From Amphiduros pacificus (Eukaryota > Annelida > Polychaeta > Phyllodocida > Hesionidae), in NCBI GenBank assembly GCA_949316495.1, contig OX439012.1, forward strand, positions 34,089,927 to 34,153,926: a stretch of 64,000 nucleotides of DNA, given 5' to 3'. A program made the position numbers and the translations under genes. The notes beneath the pieces are model-generated. The model had not been told where the DNA came from. It searched no databases and saw nothing but the letters and a program-made list of their open reading frames with translations. Shown in pieces: positions 1 to 10,463 of this stretch (positions are counted from its first letter, which is position 1; every line of letters begins with the position of its first letter).

Positions 1-1510
1 TAGTTTGGAAGAGCATTATAACACACATTGATCTGTGGGCTCTGTTATTATGACCGCTCAAGGAAAACATGATTTTTTAGAGAAAAGTAACTCTCTTAAA
101 TGCACGTGCGGGAAAAAAAACAATGACGTCATCGTGGGGCAATTACCTACTTACAGAACTATTTAGTAAACAAAGAAGGATGTAGCTGAAATAACGATGC
201 TACTATGTTCTAAAAGGTGTAAAAAGCATGACAATCGGACCATTATTAGCAAAGTTATGACAAAAATTGAAAATGATTGCAGCTCGAGTTGCATGTGCAA
301 TAAATCCCCCACGGTGATGTCATAGGCACTAATTGCAATAGATGATCATAATTTACATAATTTATGGGGTTGCAAGATTAGTTTTAAATGTTGATTTGTG
401 TTTCCATGGTTACTGATATAATTATTTTGTCAATGAATTTCAATGTATTTACACATATATGATCATTTAATAATGTAATTTATATAATATATTTTACTAG
501 AAAGTATCTATTTAAATGTAAACAAGTAAGTTTTGCATGGGACTTTTAGTTACCCAAATATGTTATTTTATGAGTAGTATTTTCCAAAATATTCATGTGA
601 TGGGGAGATGGTTCAGATATGTAGATTTTTACAAATTTGGCTTTTTACCTTCAATATGAAAGGAGTTCTCCATTAGCTCCATGGTTTTAGTTTATGCAGG
701 TGTGTCTTTGTTGGAGTTGAACAGTAGGTCAATTTATGTAATTGACCTAACTGTAAAAATGTAATTTGGGATTTACCTCTCCTTCCTTTGCTGTCCCCCT
801 CTCATCTATAGAACCCCAAACATAGATCATGTTACAATATTGTTTCATGATGTTATAATTTTCAGCCTTTTTGGTGATTTATCTATTCACTTATTTCATT
901 TGTTCAGAACAACTATCAAGCCTTCTATGAATGATATTTATATTTCCAACAATGCTTGGGTGTTGTCTCTTTATGTGCACATTTCTATCATATTTCCATT
1001 TGTTTATATGCCATGGATGTCATTTATGAATTTCACACTTCTTATCTATGTTTCAAGTAAAGCAGAATTCAATATATTTGATTATTTTTGGATTACATGA
1101 GAATATCAAATTTCAATGATATTTAGTGAAAAAATGTTAATATGGGTTATCATTATCTTTTAAACAACTAATATGTATTTATTAAACATTTTTCAAGGTT
1201 CCTCTATTAGTGAAATATGGCAACACCGATATATAATATATTGCACAAGTATTACAGAGGTTGAGGACTTTAACTATAGAATAAAATATGTGTTCATGGT
1301 ATCAATTCTCATTTCTAATTTTGAAATGTGTTTTCTTTTCTGGAAGCTCTTACATGCCATATTTATTGTTTCAAAATTATTCACTATCAGAATTTTAGCT
1401 TCTGAAGCCGTTTTATCAATGTGTTTATGCAAAAAAGTTGGATTTTTTCATATTTGTCCAATGCCCATTGAAAGTGAATAAAAAATGAATAAAAAACAGA
1501 TTAAGTACTA
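1..1510. other. Intergenic, upstream of gene A1; no gene seen
   Basis: AT-rich sequence repeated at 23535-25073 and 52285-53843. Short open frames at 840-1100 and 1173-1481 persist in all units, but with amino-acid changes, no family resemblance and no coding signature, so they are not called. Relative to the other units, unit 1 lacks about 40 bp near 213 and keeps 10 bp near 240. No promoter, RNA gene or mobile element was recognised. Confidence 0.5.
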
Positions 1511-1672
1511 GACTGGTTAAGCAGGAATACCAGTCCAGTTTCAAAAGAAAAATATAGAATACTCCTGTCAGTCAAGGGATAGAAATAATTATAGAAATAG
1601 TAGTGTATTTTAAATGTTTATCATGTTTGATATTCTCTTGTTGGGCTCTGAGGGGACCTAGCTGATGAAAAT
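1511..1672 (+). mobile_element. LINE relic 1: 5' UTR fragment up to the ORF1 start (unit 1)
   Basis: Two blocks match the 5' UTR of the intact LINE in unit 2. The first (1511-1545) parallels the stretch containing AATACCGGTCCAGTTGC. The second (1637-1670) parallels the stretch just before the ORF1 ATG, with TTGTTGGGCTC and GGGGACCT followed by GCTGATGAAA. The middle is degraded. It lies in sense orientation about 0.5 kb upstream of the promoter of gene A1. Equivalent copies are in units 2 and 3. Confidence 0.65.
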
Positions 1673-1676
1673 TAAC

Positions 1677-1843
1677 ATGTCGCAGGTCTTTGACATGACA
1701 ACCCGCCTGGTCTCATATTTACAAGGACAACAGGTTAACCCTTTTGTCATGAGCCTCAGCTCATTTGATAAATTTTATCAGGATGTCAATCTTGGCACAG
1801 CAGGGGATCGAACCATTGACCTTTGGATCACCAGAGAGGAATA
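1677..1843 (-). mobile_element. Old SINE fragment upstream of A1
   Basis: Matches the body of the intact SINE at 38307-38625: ATGTCGCAGGTC, TGACATGACAACCC, TTTACAAGGACAACAGG, then a decayed B-box region GGGGATCGAACC and TTGGATCACCA. The A-box end and the 3' tail are missing. It directly follows LINE relic 1. The open frame across it (1665-1886) is a by-product of this repeat, not a gene. Confidence 0.75.
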
Positions 1844-2171
1844 TATATATATGAAAATGCAAAACGACTCAAATTCACTATTTTAAAGAAGTGTTCAGAA
1901 CTGATAACAGATTAGATAAAGACTTAGTTGTGACAAGATAAAAAAGACAATAAATCACTTGTGGGTAGAATTGTTGAGTACACATGAAGGTGGATTACTT
2001 ACTACTGATGGTTCTTCTGGTTGACACTATGTCTGGATCTCTGATTTACTACATAGTGAAATAAATCAATTTGCTGATTGTAAACCTCATTATTTTGAAC
2101 AATTTAGCAAAAATAAATAAAGCATAAATTTATCATTAAACTAAACAAAGTGGTTGTTTACATCCTTTTGT

Positions 2172-2273
2172 TCAAGGTTAAATGACTTTTACCTATATAA
2201 TGTAACATTTGCCACAATCCTTCCACTAGACATTTTCAAACCATTGACAAGATACCAGCATACTTCAAACAAG
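2172..2273 (+). promoter_or_regulatory. Gene A1 core promoter and noncoding exon 1
   Basis: TATATAA at 2194-2200 lies about 30 bp above a short presumed first exon that ends CTTCAAACAAG at 2273, followed by a strong splice donor GTAAGAT (2274 on). Exon 1 has no ATG. TCAAGGTTA at 2172-2180 resembles an extended nuclear-receptor half-site and recurs near the other DM9 promoters. The block from this motif through the donor is conserved between genes A and B although their other noncoding sequence has diverged. The transcription start is inferred from TATA spacing only. Confidence 0.68.
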
Positions 2274-2352
2274 GTAAGATGTTGCTGATTATCTCTTGCC
2301 ATTTTGCTCTTGCCAATTGCACATGTCTTCAACATCTACATCTATAAGTTTA

Positions 2353-2477
2353 CTCGGCAAAAATAATTGGCATCCCGCTGATAAGGCAAGGTTGCACTAA
2401 GGGGTGCAGCTGGTACACACCAGCTGCTTGTCATCAACCTTTATACTCTGGCAAGCGGGTTCCTGTAGGATGCCGAG
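2353..2477. repeat. Foldback element in intron of A1
   Basis: Imperfect inverted repeat of 125 bp with arms of about 60 bp. The outer ends are CTCGGCA and TGCCGAG, there are inner matches CCCGCT/AGCGGG and AAGGTTG/CAACCTT, and the perfect centre is GCAGCTGGT and ACCAGCTGC around a 4-base loop. It would form a long hairpin in the A1 pre-mRNA. It looks like a small foldback or MITE-type element. The same 125-bp element is in units 2 and 3 and is missing from the B introns. Confidence 0.65.
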
Positions 2478-3380
2478 CGACCTGGTTCCAATGTTATTAA
2501 TTTAGGGGGGAAGATTATTCCAGTTTTGCCTCGACATTGTTTTAAGATGATCACTAATGTTACCTCTTATTCTAATTCTGGGACAAATTCTCTACATTTG
2601 TCAAGAGGATACCATATCTATACGGAAAACACTAAATTGAACCGATTAAAATAAACTCATTCCATCTCTTATAAAAAGATTCTGGATTAAGTACAAGTTC
2701 TTTTCAATGAACACGTGGTATCCTGAGTTGACTTTAATCTCAGGAAGTGGATTTCTTTACCTTAATAAGACATTATCTTGTAAATAGACATTAATGTACC
2801 ATATTGTAAAATTTAAAAGTCAGATTTCTACTCGACAATTCTTAGGCATGTGAGTACAGTGAGAGGAAGACTGATCTCTCAAGTTGGTTATGGTGGAAGT
2901 ATGAGAAAATTCCAAAAACACATTAACCTCATAAAATGTTATCATTTTTACCTCTAATGTTCTTATAAGCAATCGTCTTAAATTATGTCTGCATTAAACT
3001 GTATTTGACCATTGTATTACATTACACAGATTGATATAATTCACTGACGATAGAACATTCTTGAAAATCAATCCTGAGTCAAAGAAAATATATTGCTCAT
3101 TTGAATTTTGGAAATTTCATTAAAAAAAACTACATCAAATAGAGAAATGTATATTGAAGACGATATAGATACAAAAATAGATCACGTTAAACAGTGTAAA
3201 GGACAATATGTTTTATATATCGAAAGTTCACAGTTCAGAGTTGAAACCAATATGATAAATGTACCTTACACAAAATGTTATAGATTTGTCTTTAAATATG
3301 ATTTGCTGAAAATGATCTGCTCATTCGAAATAAAAATATATAAAAGTTTATGTATATTGGATATTTCTAGAAAAGCAATT

Positions 3381-3803
3381 ATGACAGAGCCACCTCAAGC
3401 TCCTGAACAACAAAAGACCTATGGACCACCACCTGATGCTATTACCAGAGGAAATAATCAAGGCCTTGAGGTTTGGTGTGCTGTGGCAAATACAAACTGG
3501 GGTAAGATTCCAGGCAAAGCAAAACCTGGAGGTGATTGCTGGTATGGATATGACCATCGAGAATACACTACAAGAGATTACAAATGGATCGAGTCAAGCA
3601 CTCCATTGAAAAGGGTTTGGAACACAGGCTCTACTCCTACTGGGGCAATGGCTGTTGGAAGGCAACCAGATGGAGTCTACTATGCAGCAATAGCTGAAAG
3701 CGAATTTGGTACAGTTCCAGGAAAGGCAAGAGGTGGCCTTTGCAATTTTACTAATGCCGGAAATGAATTTTCAACTGAGCGGTTTCACTGGATCAGCCAA
3801 TAG
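3381..3803 (+). CDS. DM9-repeat (DUF3421) lectin-like protein A1
   Basis: A 140-residue protein beginning MTEPPQAPEQQ, with two tandem DM9 repeats: residues about 26-70 and 78-138. Each repeat carries the family signature of a Trp, a GxxPGKA turn (PGKA at 44-47 and 113-116), a following Cys (53 and 121) and a closing aromatic-Ile (KWI, HWI). In known bivalve DM9 proteins this fold binds mannose and acts in innate immunity in the cytoplasm. That role is inferred here from family membership. No signal peptide or membrane segment is present. The start is the ATG ten bases after a clear acceptor (TTTCTAG at 3370). The open frame upstream to 3108 is intron. Exon 1 ends at 2273 and the intron is 1,097 bp. 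Oddity: residue 139 is Ser (AGC), while every other full copy has Cys (TGC). AATAAA sites follow at 3879, 4048 and 4207. Confidence 0.85.
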   Translation: MTEPPQAPEQQKTYGPPPDAITRGNNQGLEVWCAVANTNWGKIPGKAKPGGDCWYGYDHREYTTRDYKWIESSTPLKRVWNTGSTPTGAMAVGRQPDGVYYAAIAESEFGTVPGKARGGLCNFTNAGNEFSTERFHWISQ

Positions 3804-3889
3804 TGGGGTCAGCAATAGTCCTCTATGAATTTAGAAAACTTTAAGTTGACTATTGTAATAGGGATAGTGATAGTTTTGAATAAATGAAT

Positions 3890-5157
3890 ATAATTAGACT
3901 TGCCAAATGTGAAAATAGTGTACTAACAGTAAGAAAAGTGAATTTTACATCTATACTAACTAAAATGGGGAATAATCAGATTTGCTAAAAATGAAGCCAA
4001 TGTCAATGAAAAATTACATAATGACAAACAGTTGTATTGAACACTGAAATAAAATCCATTAAATATACTGAATGTGATGCTGGACTGAAATGACATTCTG
4101 TAATATTTTCATTCTTTGAAATTCATACAACTTTATTTTATTGTTTAATTATATCAGTAATGTTTTATTGTTATTTCTCTTGTGAGGTTTCATGTCTTTT
4201 GGCAATAATAAAGGTTCATAAAATATTACATAAATGTTGTGTTGATTTAAGTATTTAAAAACTTACCAATTGATCACAGTAATGTTGACCTTTCTTCAAT
4301 ATAATGTTGCTGATATAATTAATTAACAGTTTAAGAATACTAACATGCTATGCAAAAAGGTCAGACCCTTTATCCTGAGCCATCAATTTAGTATCCTATG
4401 CCTAAAGCTATATTAAGATATATGGAATATATTCCACAAGACATAATGTTAAAACACAAGACACATATTACAATGGTAATTATCTTTGATCAGGTTTTGC
4501 TGTAGTAATTTTGCCTTGATAATATTTTAGTATTTCTTACAGTTCAGTTACTTTGACCAAAAATGAATGTGGCCATAGTCTATTTACCAAATATCAAATA
4601 CACAATTATTACATATTTTGAAGTTATTATCGGGAAAGAATTGTTTCAAGTAACTATTTGATAAGCATATACAAATTGTAGATGTTCAGAGGTTGACTGT
4701 AAAGTATATCCTGATTCTGAACATGTTGTTTTGCACTGGATACAGACCCCAAAAAGGCATACATTTTAATATTCTGCCGTATCAAACTTTCAGAATCAAC
4801 CTACATTCCTTTTATATGCATTTCTATTGAATGGAGGTTTTAGAAGTTTTACTCAATATAGCGGGATAGAGACCTACATAAGTGAATTTATTGAAAATTC
4901 ACTGTGCTTGGCATTGAATATCTGTTGCTCCTATAGAAGCATCCCTACAATTGTGTATAAAGGAGTAAATGTGCCTTACCATTTTTAAGGTTATGCTTGT
5001 TCTCTATCAGCTTGGAAACATAATCAGATTGGGAAGTCTTTAGTAAAGAATTCTAGAGGTGTAGATTACTTTCACATTACCAATCTGTAAACTCGACTCT
5101 ACCATTTCCTTTGCCTTCTTTTTGTGAATCTTTTAATTGTGACCAAAGACCAAAGAA
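3890..5157. other. 3' flank of A1; possible poly(A) region, no gene
   Basis: Contains alternative AATAAA signals (4048, 4207) for gene A1. From about 4330 to 4700 it is homologous to the flank of B' at about 12970-13190 (shared GATATAT..CACAAGA, TTTGATAAGCATA and similar words). This shows that the A and B duplicons share their downstream sequence up to the LINE relics. From 4700 to 5157 nothing certain is seen; part may be decayed LINE. Counterparts: 33125-34398 and 56225-57492. Confidence 0.5.
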
Positions 5158-6550
5158 ACAAAATCAATTTCAATTCAGACCAATATTACCTTGACAAACA
5201 ATAACAATTATGTTATTAATTATTGCTTACAAATACTTCAAAACCTTCAGCAACAACATCACTCCATTAATAATTCTAACAACAATAACATCCATAAAAT
5301 CACTCCATTAATAATTCTAACAACAATAACATCCATCAAATCACTCCATTAATAATTCTAACAACAATAACATCCATCAAAACCTTTTCAAACTTCATCT
5401 CCATCATTCAGTAGTGACAGTGTAAATAGCAATAGGCCAGTTTACAAATATGATATAAAAAACAGAAAGCAACAAAAAAAAAACAATAGATTAAATTAAA
5501 TCATCTGAAAGCATTGATGCACATGATATTACTGATAATACATTGACTCCTGTACATCCAAAACATAATCATAAGCTTAATACATGTTAATGTTAAATCA
5601 TATTTATTCTCATTATTATTAATACGGAGACAGGTAGTATCATTCAATCGAAATTAAGGCAAACAAGACAGAACGAAAGTTATTGGCCAAAAAATAAATA
5701 ATGCATCTGTTATTTGTTTGCAGAAAAATAGATTTAAGAGAATTCCGTAACATATAAGGTGCCCAATAACAAAGTTGGTTTAACTTAGTATATGCAAACA
5801 ACATGGTACATGGCAGATTCTCTGTTTTTAGAGATGACAGAATCATTTTTTTAACTAACTGCCTAGATGCAAGAATGTACCAAGGTGTAGAGTGGGGTGA
5901 CACATGCTGGTACCTGTGTAATCACCTTGGCTAGGGCCCTGCTGAGCAGGCAGTGACCTACATGCATAATGGATTGAACTGTTCCGTCCTCTGTAACAAG
6001 CCTTAAATACCTCTAAGCCACCATTATTTTCAATCTTTTATACACCTTAAGCAAAGTTACAATAAATACTAATTACATGCTTCTGTAGTCATGTTTAATA
6101 TACTTTCCACAAAGTAAACCAATCAATATCAAATTGAAATAACTTGATACCCCAGCTCCCACAACCAAATACGATTCTAGTGACTCAAATGCTCACAACT
6201 ATCTCTGGGATGGCAGACAATACTAATGACAAGGAATGTGAAACAAAGATTTATTAAATAACAATAGCTTTTGTCTTTAAGTTGGCACCATTTCACATAT
6301 TTCCAATCCTGTTACAGGCTTTCAAACATCGATAGTTTTTTATGTGCTCTCCAAATTTACTGCTGGACTATTCCTGGGAACTTGTGGATGATCAATGGGG
6401 AAGTGATCATTATTGCATTATTTAAAAAAGAAACATTCTCCTTCACCACATGAGTGAACAATTATGATCCCTTTCAGGTTTTTACTGATATTGACTAAGG
6501 CTGTTTACCCAAAACACCAAAAAAGCCTGACGAAGAAAATAAAGAAAAGC
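5158..6550 (+). mobile_element. LINE relic 2: ORF1 C-terminus to ORF2 endonuclease (unit 1)
   Basis: Collinear with the intact LINE of unit 2: the ORF1 tail (AATAGCAATAGGCCAGTT, and CATCCAAAACATAATCATAAGCTTAA before the ORF1 end), the ORF2 start (GCATCTGTTATTTGTTTGCA, encoding ASVICLQ), then the endonuclease region (GCTCACAACTATCTCTGGG, encoding AHNYLW, and GATCAATGGGGAAGTGATCAT, encoding DQWGSDH). Many stops and frameshifts are present. A stretch of about 200 bp (5840-6060) has no LINE match and may be a further insertion. No function is expected. Sense to gene A1. Confidence 0.82.
5258..5380 (+). repeat. 41-bp minisatellite, three repeats, inside LINE relic 2 (unit 1)
   Basis: Three head-to-tail copies of a 41-bp unit starting ATCACTCCATTAATAATTC at 5258, 5299 and 5340. 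In the intact LINE the matching ORF1 segment (encoding roughly TPTTPVINIPTVQSTKT) occurs once, so the repeat expanded after the LINE had landed. The same three copies are in unit 2 (34501-34623) and unit 3 (57595-57717). Confidence 0.85.
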
Positions 6551-8742
6551 TACTCCTAGAGCTGATGAATCCTGAAACACTACACTATCACAATTAATGT
6601 GTGTCAAATGAAACACAATATCTGTCTCGATTTGGAAACACTATATTGTGCATAAATGTTTTTGTGAAACACATTTTGTAAAATGCTATATTGTGTTTTA
6701 TAATGAAACACAATGCTGTGTTTAATGCTCTGTCCCAGAAATGAAACATAATAATGTGTTTAATTGTAATATTGTGTTTATTCAAAATGTTTTATACATT
6801 CAACAAAAATGATGGCATTCTATATTCTAAACTTGTCACAAAATGATGTTGATGCATTGACACATAATCAAACCATACATGCATGGTAATAACTCTAAAT
6901 TCTTGTGAAATCATCAGTTGATTGTTTTAGATACATGTGGACAGGCAAATGTCTTTACAAATATAAAATATCCTTCACATTTCCATTGACGATGTATCAT
7001 ACTGAATCCAGATTGTTTAAAATAACCCACATATGCACTATATCTAATTTTGATCTCTCATGCAATTGTAGTCCTTGATACACTTCTATGTACAGTCTCT
7101 TCATGCCCTTTCATGTAAACATTTGTCATTAGATTGTCCTGCTCAGTGTAGATAACTGGGATGGCCTCTTATACAGGTTAGGTCCTCGGGATGACAACCT
7201 GCCCAGTGTATGTACTTGGTATTCCTTCAAATCTCAGCCAGCATAGGTATCTGGGATGCCCTCCTGCAGCTGTAGACATTGACTTTGTACAGAGTTTGTC
7301 CTTCAGCATCTGTAGATATAAAAAGGCAAGGCATATCAGTACAATGTTTAAGCTTTTATTCATTTATCAAATTGAAATATAGGAACTCTCTACATTATTT
7401 ATTCCACCCAGCATCTAGCATGCAAACTAATTGTATTTCATAAATACAATTCACATAAGTTTGAATAAACCTCAGGCAAAATTATTGTAATTTTTGGAAT
7501 CTTAATAAAATAAAATATATGTACATACCACATTTGTTGAATATTGTCATGAATAAACTCTCTCCATGCAATCCTTGTACTCTGCTGACCAGTGGCCAAC
7601 TGTCAACATTTGAATGTATAATCACATGACTATCCCTTGTGTAAATATTCTAACTTCCTGTTTTCATCTTAATCCTACAGAGAACTGGTCAATGGCAATT
7701 AACAAGAATGCTTTAATGCTTCCTTATATTAAGATAAGGCATGTTAAACCTGGAACACTAGGTGTCATTGCTAATCCGCCCAGCAGGGCATTGTCGCTCC
7801 ATAGCAACAGAGCCACTGTCACGTGGGGGATGCTAGTCTTGGCGCCAAAGTGGTTAAGGACGCCATTCGGCTCTAGTGCAGCGCAACTAAAATGTTTATC
7901 CAATGTCACATATAAGTTCTTAATTAGTTTTAGTCGGTATGAGCCTGTCACAAAGATTGTGTTCCACAAAAACATTATATATAAGCTGTGTGTTAGGTGT
8001 TTTCTTAGAGGTTTTGTGTGTCACCAACACACAATGTTCAAATGAAAACATAATATTATGCGTAAGTGAGACAGGTATTTTTAAGAGTGTAGTAATCTAG
8101 TAGCATTATCCTTTAGTATTAACTTGTTGCAATTGTAAAATTATGGAGTTGATGATAAAAGAACAGTTCTGCTGCTTATATTGAACAAAATTGCTCTGAA
8201 AGCCAAATGACTCCATTACATGGTATGGTTATTTTTTCAGCTAATTTTGTTCCTATATCAGTTAAAGGTTTAAAAATTCACATGCAATGTCTAAATAATT
8301 AGTGATAGCTATATACATTTTATCTAATTATTGTAGGAAACAATTCTTTTTAGGATACTGCCATAGGTTGTCCTTATTTTTTTGATATCATAAAAAATTA
8401 GTGAATGATGTTTCATAGTACTTTTTCAGTGCTTAATAATGTGCTTCAAAATATTGTTATTTTTTCAAATTTGTTTTTATCGTTTGATTCTCTATTAAAT
8501 CATGATCTGTTCTTGTATTTTCTTGTACAGAATACACTTATCTTAAGTCAACATATCGTTATTGACATGGGATTTTATGCAAGATCTTTGTCAGTAAATT
8601 CGATGAAATGCACTTATTTTCTAAATCTCTATTTGAGTTAATATCATTTTAAGAAATCTTAATAAATTTGATTGTTAGATTTTTGTGTTTGCAGTAAATT
8701 ATTATAAAAGAAGGGATGTAGTTTTCATTCTAAAAGTAGATT
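6551..8742. other. Intergenic between the A and B duplicons (unit 1)
   Basis: No confident gene. From 6594 to 6790 there are many direct and inverted copies of AAACACAAT/ATTGTGTTT. A stretch at 7140-7330 consists of degenerate repeats around GGTATCTGGGATGCC; on the minus strand it is open for 61-67 codons in all units, with a hydrophobic start (7363 to 7178). From 7770 to 7890 there is a GC-rich patch with CACGTG and TTGGCGCCAA that stands out from the AT-rich surroundings. Counterparts: 35794-37970 and 58887-60907. Confidence 0.5.
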
Positions 8743-9031
8743 ATGTTTGATATCATTACAGTGACATGGCTTGGAATTACTGGCCCAGAATGGCTAAGGA
8801 ATGAGCTTGACAGTGACGAGGATTTTATTAGAGTGGAAAAGGGTCTCGATATATTGCGTAAAAGCTTAGATACTGAAAATACCTGGCAAAAGTGACTTCC
8901 TTTGTAATTGCAAAGGAGATTCAAGTATTGTTTATTTCCTTATTAGACCCATATATGAGGATTAAAACTGTAAAATATGAACAAAAACTTTTAAAACAAA
9001 TTACCCAATTTAAAAAGCTGCATATCTGCTA
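8743..9031 (+). mobile_element. LINE relic 3: ORF1 N-terminus (unit 1)
   Basis: The translation aligns with the start of the intact LINE ORF1 without gaps. The relic has LRNELDSDED.. and NTLAKVTSFVIAKEIQ where the intact copy has RPRNDIDSDDD and HTLAKMSPFAIAKGIQ. Unit 1 carries a one-base loss near 8881 that closes the frame. In units 2 and 3 the frame stays open for 96 codons. It lies in sense orientation about 680 bp upstream of the TATA of gene B1, at the position corresponding to LINE relic 1 upstream of gene A. Confidence 0.8.
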
Positions 9032-9082
9032 ATTTGTTAATGTTCAAACCAACCCTTGCCCATGGCTCTTTATTGGAGATCG

Positions 9083-9312
<230 letters not shown>

Positions 9313-9675
9313 GATCGTTGTTTGTGTCAATAGGTATATATAATTATGCAAAAGGATTTCAGTATTTTAAAGATGTGTTAAGAACTAATAACAGATCTGA
9401 TGTAACCTTAGTTGTGCAAAAAAGGTAAAATAAACACTTGTGAACAGACTCATAGTATATTTAACAAGTAGAGTTTTATTATTTATTTTTATAGATAAAA
9501 GAAAAAAGTATGTCATTGACATTTGGATTGTTTAAATTTTTATATGATCTAAATAAATTAACAAAAGACAATCATAAAGATTTCACATTGATGAAGACAA
9601 TCTTACACATCATTGATTTATGAACACTTCTTTGTGAACACTTCAGTATTGAAGTGTTACTCTCATTCTCATTGT

Positions 9676-9782
9676 TAAAGGTTAATTGACATGGACATAT
9701 ACCTATAAAATGCTACATTGGCCACAATCCATGCATAGACATTTTCAACCCATTACTATAGAACCAGCAAACTTCAAACAAG
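9676..9782 (+). promoter_or_regulatory. Gene B1 core promoter and noncoding exon 1
   Basis: TATAAAA at 9714-9720, then a presumed noncoding exon 1 ending CTTCAAACAAG at 9782 and a donor GTAAGATGTTGCTGATT identical to gene A. The upstream motif is TAAAGGTTA (9676-9684), a one-base departure from the TCAAGGTTA of B2, B3 and the A genes. An ATG at 9731 probably lies above the transcription start. The B1 intron is 671 bp (9783-10453) and carries a 46-bp segment near 10312 missing from B2 and B3. Confidence 0.66.
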
Positions 9783-10463
9783 GTAAGATGTTGCTGATTA
9801 GCTCTAGCTATCTTGTTCTTGCCTATTGCAAAGAAAGGTCTTATTATTTATTATTTTAACAATCACTTGATCACTTTTGTGTTACCTTGTCTACAACTGC
9901 AACTATTTCTTTTAAGTTAGTCAATCCAGGTTAAACATTTATACTAAAGATATATTTATTTCAGACCAAAAATAATTTTTTTCATGATTGAAAACTTAAA
10001 AATAGTAATTTTGATTTTTTTGTTATTAAAACAAGGGTTTGTTGTCATCTCAAGTCAAAATATTGAATCATGAATATCTGAAGTCATTTGAAACTAAAAT
10101 ATTGAGAACTGCACAATATTGTTAGTATCTTTTAAGCTAAATAAGACATTTCCTTGTGAATCAATATTAGAAACGATGACATATATATGCATTAAACTTT
10201 GTATTTCAAAATTGATAGTCATTGACAATAGAACATTTTTGAAATCAATCGTTAATGATAAGCATTTGGGGAATCTACAAATGCAAGTTTTAATTTCAAT
10301 TCACAAACATCAATAACCTGATATAATATGACAGCAGAAAAGGAGATTTAGAGACAATCCGACATATTTTCTTGAAATTTGATTTGCTGAAATATTATCC
10401 TCTTATCAAGAAAACTATAGATTTGTAAGTTTATGAATTTTGATTAATTCTAGAATAGCAATT

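Noticed and set aside
1-24. Idea that the window start marks the true duplication breakpoint
   Set aside because: In a tandem array any phase repeats; the match at 23535 and 52285 reflects only where the window was cut.
840-1481. Open frames of 86 and 102 codons upstream of gene A, present in all units
   Set aside because: AT-rich, hydrophobic by composition, with replacement changes between units and no family resemblance, splice context or start context. Near-identity of recent duplicates is enough to keep them open.
3108-3380. N-terminal extension of gene A1 (and 55444-55716 in A3, 16238-16426 in C1)
   Set aside because: These stretches lie in the intron, upstream of a strong acceptor and without conservation among A, B and C, while the ATG just after the acceptor is shared by all.
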